A stretch of DNA of 35,786 bases from an uncultured Pseudomonadota bacterium (lineage in GTDB: Bacteria > Myxococcota_A > UBA796 > SXON01), in NCBI GenBank assembly GCA_903921785.1, contig CAIXRH010000312.1:1-35786 (forward strand). The letters run 5' to 3'. Positions 31,796 through 35,786 of the stretch are shown piece after piece. Positions within the stretch are counted from its first letter, which is position 1. Each line of letters starts with the position of its first letter. Position numbers and translations under genes: made by a program. A model generated the notes under the pieces. The model saw only the letters and a program-made list of their open reading frames with translations. It searched no databases and had not been told where the DNA came from.

Positions 31796-34700
31796 CAGCC
31801 CTCCTTCTGCTCAGCGTGGGCTTCGCCGGCACCGCCCTCAGCCCCGTGGCCCTCGGCCCCGTGACCCTCAGCGACGTGCCGCGGCATGTTGTGGTTGACG
31901 CGTGCGAGGTACCGCACGCCGGGCTTCGTGTTGAGCTCACCGAGCAGGGTGTAGGCGCGCGGCTGTTCGCCGAGCTTCCGCACCTTGCTGTCGGTGTCCT
32001 TCCAGTTGCCGAAGGTGATGGCCTCGCTCGGGCACGCGGCCGCGCAGGCGGTGAGCTTGTGCAGCGCCGAGTCCGGGACCGTGTGCTTGGTGATCTCCAC
32101 CGGGCGATCCGCGGAGGTACGCTCGGCGTAGGCGATGTCGCGGTACGCGTCCTTGGCGGCGCGGGTGCGCTGCACGCAGAACGTACACTTCTCCATGACG
32201 CCCATCTCCCGGGTGCTGAGGTCCGGGTTGAGCATCAGGTGGTAGCTCTCGGGCCACTGCCAGGTGTGGTAGTTGAACCGCCGGGAAGCGTAGGGGCAGT
32301 TGTTCGCGCAGTAGCGCGTGCCCACGCAGCGGTTGTAGATCATGGCGTTGAGGCCATCGAGGTTGTGGTAGGTCGCGAGGACCGGGCACACCCCTTCGCA
32401 CGGCGCGTGCGCGCAGTGCTGGCAGACCGCCGGCAGGTAGCGGACGTCGGGGTTCTCCCCGCTCCCCTCGAAGAACCGATCCATGCGGATCCACACCATC
32501 GTGCGGCCCTTGCGGAGCTGGTCCGGGCCGACGAACGCGGTGTTGTTCTCCAGGGCGCAGGCGATCTGGCAGGCACCACAGCCGTTGCAGGCGTTGGTGT
32601 CGAACACCGTGGCGAAGCGGTAGGTCGGGTGACCGGGCTCCGGGTACATGTCGACCGGACCGGCGGTGCGGACGCGCTCGTCGATCTCGAGGTGCTCGAT
32701 GGGGAGGATGGACTCCGGCTCGCCGGTGAGCTTCTCCACCGCGTCCACCGGGTTCACGGCGAGGGCGATGGGGCGGCCTTCCTGGGTGAGGCTGCCGCAG
32801 AGCGCGTGGACGCCGCTCTCGGCGCCGCCGGCGCGGCTGATCTCGACCGAGCCGCACGACAGCATCAGCGCGCCCGACGCGGCGTCCGTGGTGGCGCCGA
32901 GGAGCGCGGCCACGTTGGCGCCGCGTTCGCGAGCGTACCGGCCGGTCTTGCGGCCGTTGCCGATGACGATCGCCACCGTGTCTTCGCGGACGGTGGGGCT
33001 GCCGAACCAGCCCACGGTCACCGAGCCCTTGTCGGTCTTCACCGTGACGAGGTCCTGCTCAGCGAGGCCCATCGCCGTAGCCACCGAGGGGTGGAGCTCG
33101 ATCCAGGTGTTCCAGAAGTAGGTGGAGACCGGGTCCGGGAGCTCCTGCGCCCAGGGGACGTTGGCCCAGCGGCCATCCCCGAGGTGGGAGGAGAAGAGCA
33201 CGAGGCTCTTGTTGTTCGGGGCCGAGCTGCCCAGCACGGGGGCCGTGGTGCGGACCCAGGCGGCGCCGACGCCGTTGATGGGGGTGACGTACACCCCCTT
33301 GGCCTGCACGCCGCGCCACCAGGACTCGGCGTTCTCGCCGGCCGGGAGCAGCGTGGCGACCCAACGGGCCTTCACGAATTCGCCGAAGTTGGCGGCGGCC
33401 ACGGCGAGGGCGCCGACGTCCACCGGGGAGGGGACCACGGCGGCGAGGGCCACAGTGGACTCGGTCGGCGGGGCATCCGTGGGGACCGGCGGGGTGGTCG
33501 GGGCGACCGGCGCCGGCGGGTTCGCCTTCACCATCGCGAGGAGCACCTCGCCGAGGGGCCGGCTGTCCTGCAGCGGCACCATGGCGGGCTGACCGAGGAC
33601 GTGGACCGCGGACTCGGTTGACGCGTCCGTCCACCCTTCGAGGCCGGAGCCCGTGGGGAGGAGGAGGGTCTTGTCGTTGGAGGAGTCGTTGGGCTCGTCA
33701 GCGAACTGGACCACGAGGTCGGCCTTCGCGAGGGCCTCGGCGGCGCCGAGCTCCGCGGGGGCGACGTGCGCGAGGTCCACGCCATCGAGGAAGAGGACGC
33801 CGATCTTGCCGCCCGACAGGTCGTCGAGGAGCGCCTTGACGTCGGCGAAGCTGCTGACCCGGCCCGGGCGGAACCCGCGGCCGAACTGCACCGTCTTGCC
33901 GATGTTGCCGAGCACCTCGTTGAGGAGGAGCGAAGCGACCGCGAGCTCGGTTGCGTCTGCGCTGGCCGTGCCGAGGCCGCCCGGGAGGACGACCGACGGC
34001 GCGCCGGCGAGGGTCTCTGCGACCTCCTTCAACCGCGCTTCGGGGATGCCCGAGGCGGCGGCGGCGGCGGCGACATCCACCGTGGCGAGGAGCGCGGTGG
34101 CGGGGCCGCTGTAGCCCTTGGCGACCGCCGCGAGGCTCGCGATGGCGTAGGCCACCTTCGCTTCCGAGCCCGGGCTGGCGGAGAGCCAGAGGTCGGCGTG
34201 CGTAGAGGAGATGCCCAGACGGGGTTCGATGGCGATGAGCTTGGCGGCGAAGCCGCCCTCCGCCGGGTTCTTGGCCTTCGCCCAGCCCTTGGTCATCCCC
34301 ATGGAGCCGAACGCGGCGCCCAGGAAGTCGTACCCGAAGCTGAGGATGGTGTGAGCTTCGGCGAGCTCGTACACCGGCAGCTCATCCACCCCGAAGGCGG
34401 AGGCGGTGGCGGCGAGGAGGGTCTCGACGCCGAGGAGCTCCCAGTGGACGCGGCGGAGGCCGGAGCTCTCCAGCACGTCGAGGAGCGCGGCGGCGCTGCC
34501 GGTGCGGTACTTGCCGAGCCAGGCGACGCCCTTGCCCGCGGCGCGAGCGGCGGCCACGGCGTCGTTGACCTTCTTCTGCGCATCGTCCCACGACATGGGC
34601 GAGCGCCCGTCGGTGGGGCCGGGGACCCGATCCGGGCCGTAGGCGGCCACGAGATCGAAGTGGCCCTTGGTGCAGAGGCCGGGGCCGCTCGGGTGGTCGG

Positions 34701-34944
34701 GGTTGCCCTCGACGTGCACCACGCGGCCGTCCTTGTTGCGGGCGACGAGCCCGCACGCGGTGGCGCAGCCGTTGCACAACGAGGCGTAGTAGCTGGCCAG
34801 GCCGGGCTGCACGTTCTCCGGGTTCACCACGTACGGAAGCACCTCTTCTTGAGGCACCTTGTAGTCGTAGGTGCACGCGGCGGCGGCGGCCGTCGTCGCG
34901 ACGGCGCCCACCTTGAGGAAGTCGCGGCGGTTGAGTCCTTCCAT
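31795..34944 (-). CDS. actB: Alternative complex III subunit ActB (molybdopterin-like plus iron-sulphur fusion)
   Basis: The 1049-residue protein starts with a Tat signal (RRDFLKVGAVATTAAAAAC). Residues about 50-740 are a molybdopterin-oxidoreductase-like domain, and about 800-960 a ferredoxin-type domain. Four Cys clusters are visible in the latter: CNGCGACQIAC, CQHCAHAPCEGVC, CVGTRYCANNC and CTFC with CAAAC. In the third, a Thr replaces one Cys, fitting one [3Fe-4S] and three [4Fe-4S] clusters as known for ActB. Known ActB lacks molybdenum. Here the N-terminal C-x2-C-x3-C-x26-C set (CNGCATAC ... LCTKG) is kept. The tail is His-rich. ATG 34944 is 11 bases after the actA stop. Confidence 0.94.
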   Translation of the reverse strand: MEGLNRRDFLKVGAVATTAAAAACTYDYKVPQEEVLPYVVNPENVQPGLASYYASLCNGCATACGLVARNKDGRVVHVEGNPDHPSGPGLCTKGHFDLVAAYGPDRVPGPTDGRSPMSWDDAQKKVNDAVAAARAAGKGVAWLGKYRTGSAAALLDVLESSGLRRVHWELLGVETLLAATASAFGVDELPVYELAEAHTILSFGYDFLGAAFGSMGMTKGWAKAKNPAEGGFAAKLIAIEPRLGISSTHADLWLSASPGSEAKVAYAIASLAAVAKGYSGPATALLATVDVAAAAAASGIPEARLKEVAETLAGAPSVVLPGGLGTASADATELAVASLLLNEVLGNIGKTVQFGRGFRPGRVSSFADVKALLDDLSGGKIGVLFLDGVDLAHVAPAELGAAEALAKADLVVQFADEPNDSSNDKTLLLPTGSGLEGWTDASTESAVHVLGQPAMVPLQDSRPLGEVLLAMVKANPPAPVAPTTPPVPTDAPPTESTVALAAVVPSPVDVGALAVAAANFGEFVKARWVATLLPAGENAESWWRGVQAKGVYVTPINGVGAAWVRTTAPVLGSSAPNNKSLVLFSSHLGDGRWANVPWAQELPDPVSTYFWNTWIELHPSVATAMGLAEQDLVTVKTDKGSVTVGWFGSPTVREDTVAIVIGNGRKTGRYARERGANVAALLGATTDAASGALMLSCGSVEISRAGGAESGVHALCGSLTQEGRPIALAVNPVDAVEKLTGEPESILPIEHLEIDERVRTAGPVDMYPEPGHPTYRFATVFDTNACNGCGACQIACALENNTAFVGPDQLRKGRTMVWIRMDRFFEGSGENPDVRYLPAVCQHCAHAPCEGVCPVLATYHNLDGLNAMIYNRCVGTRYCANNCPYASRRFNYHTWQWPESYHLMLNPDLSTREMGVMEKCTFCVQRTRAAKDAYRDIAYAERTSADRPVEITKHTVPDSALHKLTACAAACPSEAITFGNWKDTDSKVRKLGEQPRAYTLLGELNTKPGVRYLARVNHNMPRHVAEGHGAEGHGAEGGAGEAHAEQKEG

Positions 34945-34955
34945 CGTCGCTCCGG

Positions 34956-35615
34956 CTACTTGTGACAGGTCCAGCAGTCCTTCAGCTCAGCGCGCCGAAG
35001 TTCAGCCTGGGTGCCGTAGTTTTGATCGATGCTCGGGTGCTGGGCGTGGCAGTCGAGGCACCAGCCCATCTTCAGGGAGGCGACCCGCTGGTCCACCGTC
35101 ATGTCCTGCACTTCGCCGTGGCACTCCTGGCAGGCCAGGCCCGCCACGACGTGACGCTTGTGCGAGAAGTACACGTAGTCGGGGAGGTCGTGGACCTTCT
35201 TCCAGGGGATGGCTTCGCCCTTGGCCCAGTAGTCCTTGAGCTTCACCAGCTCGGGACGGTCGGTCGTGTCCACCAGGGCGTGGCAGCCCATGCAGACGCT
35301 CTCCGGCGGCACGCCAGCGTGGATGCCCTTTCGCGCATTGCTGTGGCAATACTGGCAGTCCATCCCCAGGACCTTCACGTGACGGTCGTGCGGGAAGACG
35401 ATGGGCTGCACGATCGCCGCAGCGAGGGGCTCGCCCACGGTGACGACGAGGTTGCGATCGAAGAGCTCGGGCGGGAGCAGGTTCTTCATGCCGAGCGTGA
35501 AGAGCTCTTCGGACTTCGTCTCCTCGGCGTGGGCCGGGGAGGGGAATCCAGCCATGCCCCACGCCACGCCCGCGAGGAGCGTGCATGCCAGGGAGGCCCG
35601 GGTCATCAGTCGCAT
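34956..35615 (-). CDS. actA: Alternative complex III subunit ActA (pentahaem cytochrome c)
   Basis: The 219-residue protein has a signal peptide (TRASLACTLLAGVAWGMAGF then PSPAHAEE) and five CXXCH haem sites in order: CQYCH, CMGCH, CQECH, CLDCH and CWTCH. Extra His residues (FPHDRHVK, SHKRH, QHPSID) are probable second axial ligands. It is the electron-exit cytochrome of alternative complex III, on the periplasmic side. GGAGG lies 4 bases before ATG 35615 on the minus strand. It is the first gene of the act operon; its upstream spacer (35616 to the window edge) contains the promoter and palindromes. Confidence 0.94.
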   Translation of the reverse strand: MRLMTRASLACTLLAGVAWGMAGFPSPAHAEETKSEELFTLGMKNLLPPELFDRNLVVTVGEPLAAAIVQPIVFPHDRHVKVLGMDCQYCHSNARKGIHAGVPPESVCMGCHALVDTTDRPELVKLKDYWAKGEAIPWKKVHDLPDYVYFSHKRHVVAGLACQECHGEVQDMTVDQRVASLKMGWCLDCHAQHPSIDQNYGTQAELRRAELKDCWTCHK

Positions 35616-35668
35616 CTTTCCTCCAGCCAGGAGCCGGCGGGACGGAGGGAGGGGGGGGAGGGGGCCGC

Positions 35669-35697
35669 AAGCTAATGCGGCCGGGGGGCGCGTACAA
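35669..35697 (-). promoter_or_regulatory. Putative act operon promoter
   Basis: On the minus strand TTGTAC (35692-35697) is 17 bases from TAGCTT (35669-35674), matching the -35 and TANNNT -10 patterns. The transcript would begin near 35661, giving a leader of about 45 bases before actA. GGCCGC/GCGGCC arms (35663-35668 and 35677-35682) enclose the -10 box, suggesting an operator or initial-transcript hairpin. Confidence 0.45.
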
Positions 35698-35713
35698 GGG
35701 GGCTGGCGCCCCC
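35698..35713. repeat. Short GC inverted repeat, possible degenerate hairpin element
   Basis: GGGGGC and GCCCCC (6-base arms) are separated by 4 bases. The flanks ACAAGGGGGCT and AACGG resemble the two larger hairpin repeats (ACAGGGGGGCT, GTAACG), so it may be a worn third copy. It sits immediately upstream of the -35 box of actA. Confidence 0.4.
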
Positions 35714-35718
35714 GAACG

Positions 35719-35744
35719 GCATCCTGACCGGGAGGTCAGGATGC
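35719..35744. promoter_or_regulatory. 11-base perfect palindrome upstream of the act promoter
   Basis: GCATCCTGACC (35719-35729) and GGTCAGGATGC (35734-35744) are separated by GGGA. The centre lies about 70 bases upstream of the expected act start site. It could be an activator binding site for act. It is not followed by a clean T-run on either strand, which weakens a terminator reading. No gene covers it within the window. Confidence 0.5.
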
Positions 35745-35786
35745 TCGCCGTTTTCCGCGTGGGTCACCGCGGAGCGGACGTCGGGC

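Noticed and set aside
31816-33621. 601-codon plus-strand frame opposite actB
   Set aside because: It runs antisense to four Cys clusters of ActB, and its product is featureless.

Overview
The window looks like chromosomal DNA of a very GC-rich Gram-negative bacterium, most likely a Myxococcota-type deltaproteobacterium. This is inferred from a eukaryotic-type Ser/Thr kinase, a sigma-54 activator with an FHA domain, many lipoproteins with Asp/Thr-rich spacers, CotH and beta-propeller surface proteins, and a complete alternative complex III operon. I see no rRNA, tRNA, CRISPR array, insertion sequence or phage. Gene density is very high: many genes overlap by 1 to 8 bases, and divergent pairs are separated by as little as 26 to 36 bases.

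Left part (1-8.7 kb): the C-terminal end of a FAN1-like VRR-NUC nuclease; a small helix-turn-helix protein behind a near-consensus promoter; a GNAT acetyltransferase; a CotH-type surface lipoprotein; a TerC-family membrane protein whose 3' end overlaps that of a NhaR-like LysR regulator; a von Willebrand A lipoprotein; and, divergent from it, a coupled three-gene unit (beta-propeller lipoprotein with a CXXCH haem motif, small lipoprotein, receiver-like protein).

Middle (8.7-19.4 kb): a thiolase, a small membrane protein and a secreted caspase-fold protein that has lost both catalytic residues. Facing them on the minus strand is a run that reads (in transcription order) pyruvate-phosphate dikinase regulator, Ser/Thr kinase, two lipoproteins, a TPR protein and an FHA-GAF-AAA-Fis activator. 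This arrangement suggests a kinase-to-FHA signalling module.

19.4-27.8 kb: a class III CoA-transferase, a lipoprotein/alpha-beta hydrolase/membrane protein operon, a DUF374 acyltransferase, a small protein resembling trypsin-co-occurring domain 1, a methyltransferase, an alkaline phosphatase lipoprotein with a 90-residue Asp/Thr linker, a membrane protein and a DUF4863 cupin-like protein. A 41-base GC-hairpin repeat occurs twice here in inverted orientation.

Right part (27.8-35.8 kb): actABCDEF on the minus strand encodes alternative complex III, a quinol:cytochrome c/HiPIP oxidoreductase. It has a putative sigma-70 promoter set among palindromes upstream and a hairpin-plus-T terminator downstream. 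No terminal oxidase gene is linked to it inside the window. No gene-free stretch longer than about 250 bases exists. The least expected items are the pseudo-caspase, the kinase/FHA cluster, the orphan Tco1-like protein, the inverted hairpin repeats, and a recurrent TANNNT-N6/7-start arrangement that suggests leaderless transcripts.
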